Part shown: positions 44,382-52,767 of the stretch, piece after piece
How positions within the stretch are numbered: the stretch's first letter is position 1
Layout of the letters: every line of letters starts with the position of its first letter
Source: Tamlana flava
GTDB taxonomy: Bacteria > Bacteroidota > Bacteroidia > Flavobacteriales > Flavobacteriaceae
DNA length: 64,000 nucleotides
NCBI RefSeq assembly: GCF_041287255.1
Contig: NZ_JBGGTX010000002.1
Location: 1-64,000 of the forward strand
Direction: 5' to 3'
The notes under the pieces: model-generated
Seen by the model: only the letters and a program-made list of their open reading frames with translations
What the model was told of the DNA's origin: nothing
The model's database searches: none
Program-made: the position numbers and the translations under genes

Positions 44382-45890
44382 ATGTCTAAAGTTACAGGTA
44401 AAGTTGCACAAATAGTAGGTCCGGTTATCGATGTTGAGTTTGGTGCTGGTTCAGAACTTCCAAAAATTTATGATTCATTAGAAATTAAAAGACCTGACGG
44501 TTCTATTTTAGTATTAGAAGTACAATCTCACATTGGTGAAGACACTGTACGTACTATCGCAATGGACTCTTCGGATGGTTTAAGCAGAGGAACTGAAGTT
44601 ATCGCTACTGGTGCTCCTATACAAATGCCGATTGGCGATGATGTTTACGGACGTTTATTTAATGTAATTGGCGATGCCATTGATGGTTTAGGAGATTTAC
44701 CAAAAGCTGGAAAATCTGGTTTACCAATTCACCGTGAGGCACCTGCATTTGAAGACTTGTCAACTTCTACCGAAGTTTTATTTACAGGTATTAAAGTAAT
44801 CGACTTAATTGAGCCTTACGCTAAAGGTGGTAAAATTGGTTTATTCGGTGGTGCCGGTGTAGGTAAAACAGTATTGATTCAGGAATTGATTAATAATATT
44901 GCAAAAGGTCACGGTGGTTTATCAGTATTTGCTGGTGTAGGTGAAAGAACTCGTGAAGGAAACGATCTTTTAAGAGAGATGTTGGAATCTGGAATTATCC
45001 GTTACGGTGAAGATTTTATGCACTCTATGGAAGCTGGTGGATGGGATTTATCTAAAGTGGACAAATCTAAAATGAAAGAATCTAAAGCAACTTTCGTATT
45101 CGGACAGATGAACGAACCTCCTGGAGCTCGTGCTCGTGTGGCACTTTCTGGATTGACTATTGCCGAATATTTCCGTGATGGTGCTGGCGACGGACAAGGA
45201 AAAGATGTATTATTTTTCGTAGACAACATCTTCCGTTTTACACAAGCTGGTTCTGAGGTATCTGCACTTCTTGGTCGTATGCCTTCTGCGGTAGGTTACC
45301 AACCAACATTGGCAACAGAGATGGGTGCCATGCAAGAGCGTATTACTTCAACTAAAAAAGGATCTATTACATCTGTACAAGCGGTTTATGTTCCTGCGGA
45401 TGACTTAACTGACCCTGCGCCTGCTACAACTTTTGCCCACTTAGATGCTACAACAGTATTATCCCGTAAAATTGCTGAGCTTGGTATTTACCCTGCGGTG
45501 GATCCATTAGATTCTACCTCTCGTATTTTAACCAAAGAAATTTTAGGTGCAGATCACTATAACTGTGCACAACGCGTAAAAGAGTTATTGCAACGTTATA
45601 AAGAATTACAAGATATTATCGCTATCCTTGGTATGGAAGAGCTATCTGAAGAGGATAAATTGGCCGTAGGTAGAGCAAGACGTGTACAACGCTTCCTTTC
45701 TCAACCTTTCCACGTGGCTGAGCAATTTACAGGTATCCCTGGTGTATTAGTTGACATTAAAGAAACCATCAAAGGTTTTAACATGATTATGGATGGTGAA
45801 TTAGACCACCTTCCAGAAGCAGCGTTTAACCTTAAAGGTACTATTGAAGAAGCTATTGAAGCTGGAGATAAAATGTTAGCTGAAGCGTAA
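44382..45890 (+). CDS. atpD: ATP synthase F1 beta subunit
   Basis: The catalytic beta subunit of the F-type ATP synthase, 502 residues. Walker A is GGAGVGKT (about 155-162), the catalytic GERTREGNDL motif follows, and LFFVDNIFRFTQAGSEVSALLGRMPSA carries the Walker B/DELSEED-proximal region; the later MEELSEEDKL is the DELSEED-type lever. It pairs with atpC, separate from the rest of the atp genes, which is usual in Bacteroidota. Codon use looks regular and highly biased, as for an abundant protein. Confidence 0.98.
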   Translation: MSKVTGKVAQIVGPVIDVEFGAGSELPKIYDSLEIKRPDGSILVLEVQSHIGEDTVRTIAMDSSDGLSRGTEVIATGAPIQMPIGDDVYGRLFNVIGDAIDGLGDLPKAGKSGLPIHREAPAFEDLSTSTEVLFTGIKVIDLIEPYAKGGKIGLFGGAGVGKTVLIQELINNIAKGHGGLSVFAGVGERTREGNDLLREMLESGIIRYGEDFMHSMEAGGWDLSKVDKSKMKESKATFVFGQMNEPPGARARVALSGLTIAEYFRDGAGDGQGKDVLFFVDNIFRFTQAGSEVSALLGRMPSAVGYQPTLATEMGAMQERITSTKKGSITSVQAVYVPADDLTDPAPATTFAHLDATTVLSRKIAELGIYPAVDPLDSTSRILTKEILGADHYNCAQRVKELLQRYKELQDIIAILGMEELSEEDKLAVGRARRVQRFLSQPFHVAEQFTGIPGVLVDIKETIKGFNMIMDGELDHLPEAAFNLKGTIEEAIEAGDKMLAEA

Positions 45891-45892
45891 AA

Positions 45893-45928
45893 CAGCTTAA
45901 AGCTATAAGCTTAAAGCCTAAAGCATTA
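45893..45928. repeat. Imperfect TTAAAGC repeats in the atpD-atpC spacer
   Basis: The 42-base spacer contains CTTAAAGC, then AGCTTAAAGCC, then TAAAGCATTAAA: three close copies of a TAAAGC unit. It could be slipped duplications or a translation-related element. No function can be given. Confidence 0.4.
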
Positions 45929-45932
45929 AACT

Positions 45933-46211
45933 ATGTACTTAGAAATTGTATCACCAGAAGCAACCTTATTTAGCGGCGAAGTAGATTCTGTAGCTGTACC
46001 AGGAGTAAACGGTGAGTTTCAAATGTTAAATAATCACGCGCCTATTGTTTCTTTATTAAAAGAAGGTGTTGTAAAGATTTTTGGAAACATTGAATTGGAT
46101 GAAGAGGTTCAGGATAAATTTACCAAAGGAGACAAAAGCACTACTTTATTAAATATAAATTCTGGAACAATAGAAATGAAAGATAACAAAGTAATAGTAT
46201 TAGCTGATTAA
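45933..46211 (+). CDS. atpC: ATP synthase F1 epsilon subunit
   Basis: The central-stalk epsilon subunit, 92 residues, containing the N-terminal beta-sandwich domain (YLEIVSPEATLFSGEVDSVAVPGVNGEFQMLNNHAPIVSLL). The C-terminal two-helix inhibitory domain of E. coli AtpC (about 139 residues) is absent. The short form is common in Bacteroidota. It is directly after atpD and followed by a strong terminator. Confidence 0.95.
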   Translation: MYLEIVSPEATLFSGEVDSVAVPGVNGEFQMLNNHAPIVSLLKEGVVKIFGNIELDEEVQDKFTKGDKSTTLLNINSGTIEMKDNKVIVLAD

Positions 46212-46231
46212 GCACTTTACTTTTAGAATAT

Positions 46232-46266
46232 AAAAAAACGCAAAACTTAAGTTTTGCGTTTTTTTT
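46232..46266. terminator. Bidirectional terminator atpC / S24 repressor
   Basis: AAAAAAACGCAAAACTT and AAGTTTTGCGTTTTTTT form a perfect palindrome with A and T tracts on both sides. It ends atpC on the plus strand and overlaps the stop of the S24 regulator on the minus strand. Confidence 0.9.
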
Positions 46267-47035
46267 ATGCCTTATTTTTTATCGATTCCAACTCTACCCT
46301 CAATTCCTGAAACATATTCATAATACTGCTTAACTTTAGTTCATCCTTATCATATTCTTGGGTATTAATACAGCAGGTAAATTCCCAAATCTCAATAATA
46401 TCCTCCATTTTAACATCAAATGGCTGGTATGCTTTATTATCTGAATGCAACTCCAAACAGCCTTTCTCTTTAATTTTATTGTACAACCGTTTATATACCA
46501 GTCCATCATTTTTGGTAAGCACAATATAAGTCCTCCCATCTTTTACATCAGTGATGTCATCAACAAATTTGGCAACGACAAACGAGCCTTCCTTTACGGG
46601 TAACATAGAATCACCACTTATTGGAAAGGCTCGATGTGTTCCTGTGGGTAAAAAAGGTAATTTTATTTTTTGAAGCTGCTCAATATACTCGGGGTCGGCA
46701 TAACCTTGTAAGTAACCCGCCGAAGCCTTGGCCGGTATAATTTCTATTAAATCTTCATTAGCTTCATTAACGGTTACGGGGAATAACACACGCTTATTTC
46801 CCACTTCTATAAATGAAGTGTCCTTTGCCAAACGCAAATCATTTTTCACTAAAATATCTATGGGAATATTAAAATAGTTCGACAACTCGATCAAACGGTC
46901 TATTGGCGGTTCAGAGCGCCCTTCTTCATAAGAACCAACCATGGAACGTGTCCATTTTAACTCTTCGGCAAAACGCTCTTGTGAAAACTTTTTAAGCTTT
47001 CGTAAATGTTTTATGTTGGACTGGATGTACTTCAT
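46265..47035 (-). CDS. XRE-S24 self-cleaving repressor (LexA/cI-like)
   Basis: The 256-residue protein has an N-terminal Cro/cI helix-turn-helix (HLRKLKKFSQERFAEELKWTRSMVGSYEEGRSEPP) and a C-terminal S24 peptidase domain. The self-cleavage site is Ala106-Gly107 in PAKASAGYLQGY; the nucleophile is Ser143 in ISGDSMLP and the general base is Lys182 in VYKRLY, a spacing similar to LexA. Cleavage would be triggered by RecA filament formation during DNA damage, although this is inferred from the family. It diverges from the DnaE-type polymerase and dinB genes and probably represses them and itself. It is not the canonical LexA, since its HTH is of the cI type. Confidence 0.88.
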   Translation of the reverse strand: MKYIQSNIKHLRKLKKFSQERFAEELKWTRSMVGSYEEGRSEPPIDRLIELSNYFNIPIDILVKNDLRLAKDTSFIEVGNKRVLFPVTVNEANEDLIEIIPAKASAGYLQGYADPEYIEQLQKIKLPFLPTGTHRAFPISGDSMLPVKEGSFVVAKFVDDITDVKDGRTYIVLTKNDGLVYKRLYNKIKEKGCLELHSDNKAYQPFDVKMEDIIEIWEFTCCINTQEYDKDELKLSSIMNMFQELRVELESIKNKA

Positions 47036-47060
47036 TCAAAAATAAACTTTAACATTATTT

Positions 47061-47109
47061 GCTACAAATATAAGCAATAAAAACTACAATTAGTAGCTAA
47101 TTTTGTAAT
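47061..47109. promoter_or_regulatory. Divergent promoter region with candidate operators
   Basis: The 77-base gap between repressor and polymerase genes contains two TAnnTTTG boxes: TATATTTG on the minus strand (47065-47072) and TAATTTTG on the plus strand (47098-47105). Three copies of a similar 14-15-mer are present: GCTACAAATATAAGC (47061-47075), ACTACAATTAGTAGC (47083-47097) and, inverted, ATTACAAAATTAGC (47096-47109). Two copies cover the boxes and one lies between. The plus box is only seven bases before the polymerase ATG, implying an almost leaderless mRNA. Confidence 0.45.
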
Positions 47110-47112
47110 CCT

Positions 47113-50100
47113 ATGTATTTAAACTGTCACACATATTACAGCTTGCGGTATGGCACAATTAAGCCAGAAAAACTTCTTGCTATTGCCTGTAAAAATGGTT
47201 TGCAAACATTAGCCTTAACCGATATAAACAACACATCGGCTTGTTTGGATTTTGTAAGGCTATCTGAAAAATATAAAATAAAACCTGTGTTGGGCATCGA
47301 TTTTAGAAATGGCGCACAGCAACAATTCATTTTACTGGCAAAAAACAATGAAGGGTTTCAAAACATAAATGCTTATCTATCTATATATTTACACAACAAT
47401 AATCTAAAAATCCCTGAAAGAGCACCCCAATTAGAGCATACCTTTGTTATTTACCCTTATCAACATCACAAAAATTTCGAATTAAGGGAGAATGAATTTC
47501 TGGGCATTAAACCAAAGGATTTAAACAAGCTCAAATTCTCTAAATGGAATAACTTCCGAAGCAAGCTAGTGGTGCTCCAAACGGTTTCCTTTGAGACAAA
47601 AAAAGATTTTAATACACACCGTTTGCTGCGCGCCATAGACAATAACACCTTATTGAGCAAGCTTCCAAAAAGTGAAGAAGGTAAGCCCTCAGATAGAATG
47701 CTTCTGCATGATGAATTGTATGAAACCTATCAGGAATTTCCAGAGCTTCTTGATAACACCTCAACTATTTTAAATGATTGTAGCATTGCATTTGATTTTT
47801 CACAGAAAACACCAAACAATCAAAAATCATTTACTGAAAGTGAAGCGTCTGATTACCAATTGCTGGAGAAATTAACTTATGAAGGATTGCCCTATCGCTA
47901 TGAAAACCCCACGGAAATCATTTATAACCGCATTGAAAAAGAGCTTAAAATCATTAAAGAAAAAGGCTTTGTGTCTTATTTCCTTATCAATTGGAAAATT
48001 ATAACGTACGCCCAAAGCAAAGGTTACTTTTATGTTGGCCGTGGTAGTGGCGCGAATAGTATTGTGGCTTATCTACTCCGAATTACTGATGTAGACCCCA
48101 TAGAACTCGATTTATATTTTGAACGGTTCATTAATTTATTCCGGAAAAATCCACCTGATTTTGATATTGATTTTTCATGGACCGACCGTGACGATATTAC
48201 CAATTTTATTTTTAAAACCTTTAAAAACACAGCGCTTTTAACCGTATACAATACTTTTAAGTTTAAGGCGTCGGTACGCGAATTAGGAAAAGTGTTCGGT
48301 TTGCCCAAAACCGAAATGGATGTGCTTACCCGTGGGCATTACAACGTAAACGATTTGGATAAATTATCGCAACTTGTATTAATATATAGTAAATATATTC
48401 AAGGATTTCCAAACTATCTGGGCATTCATGCTAGTGGTATTATTATTTCAGAAAAACCAATTCATTATTACACCGCTACCTTTTTGCCCCCTAAAGGCTA
48501 TGCCACAACACAATTTGATATGATAGTTGCGGAAGATATTGGACTTTATAAATTTGATATTTTAAGTCAGCGTGGATTGGGAAAAATTAAAGATGCAGTA
48601 GAAATTGTAAAGTACAACCATCCCGAAAAAAAACCTATAGATATTCATAATATCAAACGTTTCAAACAAGATGAACGCATAAAATATATGCTCAGAAACG
48701 CCAAAGCCATTGGTTGTTTTTATGTAGAATCGCCCGCCATGCGCATGTTGCTTAAAAAGCTGCAAGTAGACACCTATTTGGGCTTGGTTGCGGCCAGTTC
48801 CATTATACGTCCAGGTGTTGCAAAATCAGGAATGATGCGCGAGTATATTTTACGTTATCGGTATCCCGAACGCTGTAAAAATGGCCATCCGGTTTTACTT
48901 AAAATCATGCCCGAAACTTATGGTGTTATGGTGTATCAGGAAGACGTTATTAAAGTTGCCCATATTTTTGGCGGATTATCTTTAGGTGAAGCTGACAAAT
49001 TACGCCGAGGTATGTCGGGCAAGTTCCGTTCGCGCGATGAATTTCTAGCCGTAAAAGACTTATTTTTTGAAAACTGCAGAAAAAAAGGAGAACCCGAAAC
49101 GGTGATTAATGAAATTTGGAACCAGATAGAAAGCTTTGCCGGTTATGCTTTTGCAAAAGGGCACTCAGCTTCTTATGCCGTAGAAAGCTATCAAAGTTTG
49201 TTTTTAAAAGCTTATTTTCCGTTGGAATATATGGTAGCCACCATTAATAATTTTGGTGGTTTTTACCGAACCGAACTGTATGTACACGAGGCAAGAATGC
49301 ATGGCGGCATTATTGAAGCGCCTTGTGTCAATATAAGCTTTAATGAAGCCATCATTAAAGACAAAACCATTTATTTGGGCTTTATTTTACTGCATGCTTT
49401 AGAAACAAAAACCATAAAAAAAATTATTGCTGAACGTCAAAAAAATGGGGTTTTTAAAAGTTTGGATGATTTTATTGAACGCATTCCTATTTCTGTAGAA
49501 CAAATCTCTATACTTATAAAAATCAATGCATTTCGTTTTACGGGAATCAATAAACGAGAATTGCTTTGGGAAGCACATTTAAAAATTAGCAAAACCATAG
49601 TTGAGGAGCATATTATAAAGTTGTTTAAAACCGAACGAATAAACTACAAAACGCCAAAACTTTCAAGTACCGATTTAGAGAATGCCTTTGATGAAATGGA
49701 GCTTTTGGGTTTCCCGTTATGCAACCCGTTTCATTTATTGCAAACACCCACATCAAACCCTTTGCGGGCGAAAAATTTAATCGATTTTCAAAACAAAACC
49801 ATCACTATTGAAGTTTATTTGGTAGCTACAAAAAACACCAAAACATCCAATGGAAAAAGCATGCACTTCGGCACGTTTTTAGACTACGATGGCGATTTTA
49901 TCGATACGGTACACTTTCCGCCAATAGCGGCAAAATATCCATTCCGTGGAAAAGGCATTTATACCGTTACCGGAAAAGTAATGGTGGAGTTTGATTGTGT
50001 GACTATTGAAGTTTCAAGCATGGAACGTGCTGCCGTTATTGAAGACCCGCGTTATGCCGTAAATTCTTTGAATCACACCTTTCAGAATAAAAAAAGTTTT

Positions 50101-50181
50101 GCCGACCATAAAGCAAACCAGCTATCGCCCATGTTGCCGAAAACATTGGGGCATGCCCAACAAATTTATAATAATCAATAA
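47113..50181 (+). CDS. DnaE-type DNA polymerase III alpha subunit, error-prone cassette type
   Basis: A C-family DNA polymerase of 1022 residues. The N-terminal PHP domain (NCHTYYSLRYGTIKPEKLL, LALTDINN) has lost the metal-binding His of TDH, so proofreading there is unlikely. The polymerase site has PPDFDIDFSW (about 345-354) and KFDILSQRGLGKI (about 480), and a helix-hairpin-helix and OB-fold domain follow at the C-terminus. It is shorter than a replicative DnaE (about 1160) and does not end in an obvious clamp-binding motif. Its partners, an S24 repressor and dinB, suggest a damage-induced mutagenesis polymerase like DnaE2 of the ImuA-ImuB-DnaE2 cassette. ATG at 47113 is chosen because it follows the promoter directly. 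Confidence 0.85.
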   Translation: MYLNCHTYYSLRYGTIKPEKLLAIACKNGLQTLALTDINNTSACLDFVRLSEKYKIKPVLGIDFRNGAQQQFILLAKNNEGFQNINAYLSIYLHNNNLKIPERAPQLEHTFVIYPYQHHKNFELRENEFLGIKPKDLNKLKFSKWNNFRSKLVVLQTVSFETKKDFNTHRLLRAIDNNTLLSKLPKSEEGKPSDRMLLHDELYETYQEFPELLDNTSTILNDCSIAFDFSQKTPNNQKSFTESEASDYQLLEKLTYEGLPYRYENPTEIIYNRIEKELKIIKEKGFVSYFLINWKIITYAQSKGYFYVGRGSGANSIVAYLLRITDVDPIELDLYFERFINLFRKNPPDFDIDFSWTDRDDITNFIFKTFKNTALLTVYNTFKFKASVRELGKVFGLPKTEMDVLTRGHYNVNDLDKLSQLVLIYSKYIQGFPNYLGIHASGIIISEKPIHYYTATFLPPKGYATTQFDMIVAEDIGLYKFDILSQRGLGKIKDAVEIVKYNHPEKKPIDIHNIKRFKQDERIKYMLRNAKAIGCFYVESPAMRMLLKKLQVDTYLGLVAASSIIRPGVAKSGMMREYILRYRYPERCKNGHPVLLKIMPETYGVMVYQEDVIKVAHIFGGLSLGEADKLRRGMSGKFRSRDEFLAVKDLFFENCRKKGEPETVINEIWNQIESFAGYAFAKGHSASYAVESYQSLFLKAYFPLEYMVATINNFGGFYRTELYVHEARMHGGIIEAPCVNISFNEAIIKDKTIYLGFILLHALETKTIKKIIAERQKNGVFKSLDDFIERIPISVEQISILIKINAFRFTGINKRELLWEAHLKISKTIVEEHIIKLFKTERINYKTPKLSSTDLENAFDEMELLGFPLCNPFHLLQTPTSNPLRAKNLIDFQNKTITIEVYLVATKNTKTSNGKSMHFGTFLDYDGDFIDTVHFPPIAAKYPFRGKGIYTVTGKVMVEFDCVTIEVSSMERAAVIEDPRYAVNSLNHTFQNKKSFADHKANQLSPMLPKTLGHAQQIYNNQ

Positions 50182-50198
50182 GATTAACGCTGTTCTTT

Positions 50199-51416
50199 AT
50201 GGGTTACGACCGCTCTATAGTGCACATGGATTTAGACACATTCTTCGTGTCCTGCGAACGTCTGCTTGATAGTCGATTAATTGGCAAACCCGTACTTATT
50301 GGTGGCACTTCCGATAGAGGTGTTGTGGCCTCTTGTAGCTATGAGGCCCGAAAATTTGGCGTACACTCGGCAATGCCCATGCGCATGGCTAAAATGCTGT
50401 GCCCAGAAGCCATCATACTTCGCGGGAATTCTGGTATTTATACTAAATTTTCACAAAATGTTACTGAAGTTATAAAAGAAACCGTGCCTTTATATGAGAA
50501 GACATCCATTGATGAATTCTACATCGACCTCACAGGCATGGATAAGTTTTTTGGCTGCCATAAATTGGCTTCAGAACTACGCCAACGTATTATAAAAGAA
50601 ACCGGGTTGCCCATTTCGTTTGGGCTATCCATCAACAAAACAGTTTCTAAGATTGCTACTGGAGAAGCCAAACCCAACAATGAAATACGCATTATTTCAG
50701 GCACCGAGAAACCATTTTTGGCACCACTTTCAGTAAAAAAAATACCCATGGTTGGTAATGTTACCTACAAAGCGTTGTGTGATTTAGGGGTAAAACGCAT
50801 TAAAACTGTGCAAGATATGCCCATGGAACTGATGCACCGCGTATTGGGAAAGAATGGATTGAGCATCTGGAAAAAAGCAAATGGCATAGACAACACGCCT
50901 GTAATTCAATACCATGAGCGTAAATCTATTTCAACCGAACGCACTTTTAACAAAGACACCACCGATGTTGACAAACTAAAAGGCATCATCATTGCCATGG
51001 CCGAAAATTTAGCCTACCAATTGCGTCGAGGTAATAAATTAACAGCTTGCATTACTTTTAAAATTCGGTATTCCGATTTTCAAACGTACACACAACAACA
51101 ACGTATTCCATATAGCGCTATGGACCACACTATTATTCCCGTGGTTTTGGATTTATACAGAAAACTGTATAACCGCCGACTTTTAGTACGACTTATAGGT
51201 GTGAAATTTAGCCACTTAGTTGAAGGCGGGCATCAAATAAATCTTTTTGAAGACAACGAAAAACAACTACATTTAAGTCAGGCCATTGATAAAATGCGTG
51301 AACGCTATGGCGATAGAGCTGTTATAAACGCCGCAGGAATGGAAGCCAAGAGCATCAGTAGATGGAACCCGTTTACAGGGGAACCGCCTCCTTTATTGGC
51401 CAATAGGCGGCAGTAA
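50199..51416 (+). CDS. dinB: DNA polymerase IV (Y family)
   Basis: A translesion polymerase of 405 residues. The catalytic acids are Asp11 in HMDLDTFF and Asp105-Glu106 in SIDEFY, so it is active, unlike ImuB proteins. A beta-clamp-binding motif QINLF is at 346-350, and about 55 further residues follow it, in contrast to E. coli Pol IV, where the motif is terminal. It starts 17 bases after the DnaE-type gene, as the second gene of the unit. The pair probably acts together on damaged templates. Confidence 0.93.
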   Translation: MGYDRSIVHMDLDTFFVSCERLLDSRLIGKPVLIGGTSDRGVVASCSYEARKFGVHSAMPMRMAKMLCPEAIILRGNSGIYTKFSQNVTEVIKETVPLYEKTSIDEFYIDLTGMDKFFGCHKLASELRQRIIKETGLPISFGLSINKTVSKIATGEAKPNNEIRIISGTEKPFLAPLSVKKIPMVGNVTYKALCDLGVKRIKTVQDMPMELMHRVLGKNGLSIWKKANGIDNTPVIQYHERKSISTERTFNKDTTDVDKLKGIIIAMAENLAYQLRRGNKLTACITFKIRYSDFQTYTQQQRIPYSAMDHTIIPVVLDLYRKLYNRRLLVRLIGVKFSHLVEGGHQINLFEDNEKQLHLSQAIDKMRERYGDRAVINAAGMEAKSISRWNPFTGEPPPLLANRRQ

Positions 51417-51431
51417 AATTAAGTACAAAGA

Positions 51432-51878
51432 TTAAAACAACTTGCCTTTTTCTAAAATAGCATAGCCTGTACGCTTATAAAACACCTTTTTGCCATTGGC
51501 ACAAAACGTATAACTGCCAGTCGATTTCTTTTCTGAGACGGATAAAAGCAACACATCTTCTACGGTACAATCATAATCTTTGGCCACTTTAGCTTTAATA
51601 TGATCAATGGTAGCACGACCCCTTTTTAACTGGTCTTGAATTTTTTTGTTCAACTTAGGCTCTTCAAAATCATCCGTTAAGTTACAACCATTTTCAATAC
51701 TAGGTTCGGGAATTTCATTTTTCTTCACTTGGGCAACAGGCACCTCAGCATCAATATACTCCCAAGTGTAATCGGCCTTAAGCAACACGCGCCTGCCGTC
51801 TTCTGTTTTAACAATATAATTATTCTGCGCAAAACTGGTATATGATATAAAGAAAAGCAAAAGGAAAAAACATAGTTT
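51432..51878 (-). CDS. Secreted protein with DUF3157-like N-terminal region
   Basis: The 148-residue protein has a signal peptide (MKLCFFLLLFFISYTSFAQ) and a short beta-type region (NYIVKTEDGRRVLLKADYTWEYID) resembling the DUF3157 type from memory. Its C-terminal half is more regular (KKIQDQLKRGRATIDHIKAKVAKDYDC, then SEKKSTGSYTFCANGKKVFYKRTG) with three cysteines in total. No function is known. I used ATG at 51878; the frame goes on 12 codons further, into a non-signal region. It lies downstream of the HTH gene on the same strand. Confidence 0.65.
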   Translation of the reverse strand, partial: KLCFFLLLFFISYTSFAQNNYIVKTEDGRRVLLKADYTWEYIDAEVPVAQVKKNEIPEPSIENGCNLTDDFEEPKLNKKIQDQLKRGRATIDHIKAKVAKDYDCTVEDVLLLSVSEKKSTGSYTFCANGKKVFYKRTGYAILEKGKLF

Positions 51879-51916
51879 CATAACAAGATTTTTTTGAATA
51901 ACCCAAAAGTACAACT

Positions 51917-52123
51917 TTAATCTTCAACATACTCCAAAATATCGGCTGGTTGGCAATCCAAAGCTTTGAAAATAGCCTCAAGCGTTGAAAACCGTACAGC
52001 CTTGGCCTTACCGGATTTTAATATGGAAAGGTTAGCTTCGGTAATTCCGATAATTTCAGCCAACTCTTTACTTTTCATATCCCGCTTGGCAAGTACAACA
52101 TCAAGATTTACAATAATGGACAT
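51917..52123 (-). CDS. Small XRE/HTH transcriptional regulator
   Basis: A 68-residue helix-turn-helix protein. The HTH is KRDMKSKELAEIIGITEANLSILKSGKAKAVRFSTL, resembling the YozG family. It ends in the typical CQPADILEYVED tail. It lies three bases downstream of the DUF2975 gene, a pair found in many bacteria (YoaS-YozG in Bacillus), where the regulator is thought to control the membrane-protein gene. It has no partner domain. Confidence 0.85.
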   Translation of the reverse strand: MSIIVNLDVVLAKRDMKSKELAEIIGITEANLSILKSGKAKAVRFSTLEAIFKALDCQPADILEYVED

Positions 52124-52126
52124 GGC

Positions 52127-52654
52127 TTAACTGGTTAAATCATTTTCTTCTTTTAGCCTTCTTGCGTTGCTAAAAACTTCACTTAATACTTGGAAAAACA
52201 AACCAATGGCTATCCAAACAATGCTAAATTGAAAATTGTATTCAAATTCATGATGATGGGTAAAACCTCCAGGATGGTAAGTCGTGTAATAATAATTGAT
52301 GGGAATACAAGAGACCAAAATGAACCCGACCCCAATTAAAATTAAATACTTGCCAATTCTATGAAACAAATTAATAACAACATTATCAAAAACCTTCAAT
52401 TCTTGGAACAATAAAATGATTTTACGGAAAAGAAAGAGGCAATAAACTAAAGCCAAATACAGAGCGAATTCCAATAACGAGGAAATAATTAATCCTGCAC
52501 CTAGTATAGTGCATTGTTTTCGATCATATTCAAACCCAGCAGAATTTATCTTGAGCAAGACAACAATAGCAACTACAGGAACAATAATAACAACGGCTAT
52601 ATTAACATAATAAACAATATCTGCAATCAACTTAAGTAGGTTGAGTTTTTTCAT
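52127..52654 (-). CDS. DUF2975 membrane protein
   Basis: The 175-residue protein has four transmembrane helices, near residues 12-37, 53-80, 100-122 and 140-162, with the amphipathic KIILLFQELKVFDNVVINLFHRIGKYL loop of DUF2975. It starts at ATG 52654 (MKKLNLLK) rather than the TTG at 52684. A histidine-rich stretch (HPGGFTHHHEF) lies in the loop between helices three and four, probably outside the cell. It is coupled with the HTH gene. The function is unknown. Confidence 0.8.
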   Translation of the reverse strand: MKKLNLLKLIADIVYYVNIAVVIIVPVVAIVVLLKINSAGFEYDRKQCTILGAGLIISSLLEFALYLALVYCLFLFRKIILLFQELKVFDNVVINLFHRIGKYLILIGVGFILVSCIPINYYYTTYHPGGFTHHHEFEYNFQFSIVWIAIGLFFQVLSEVFSNARRLKEENDLTS

Positions 52655-52767
52655 ATTTAAAAAATTATCGAATAACAATAACAAATATGTAAATATTATC
52701 GAATAACAATAATTTTTTATCGTAAAAAGATATTTTAAAACCTGTTAGCTCTTTGTACCTTTACCAT

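Noticed and set aside
46265..47035. S24 regulator as part of a prophage
   Set aside because: No integrase, structural or lysis genes are nearby, and it faces polymerase genes typical of a mutagenesis cassette.
52753..52767. TTG start for bioF
   Set aside because: It overlaps the likely promoter (TTTG) and adds only MYLYH before a normal ATG start.
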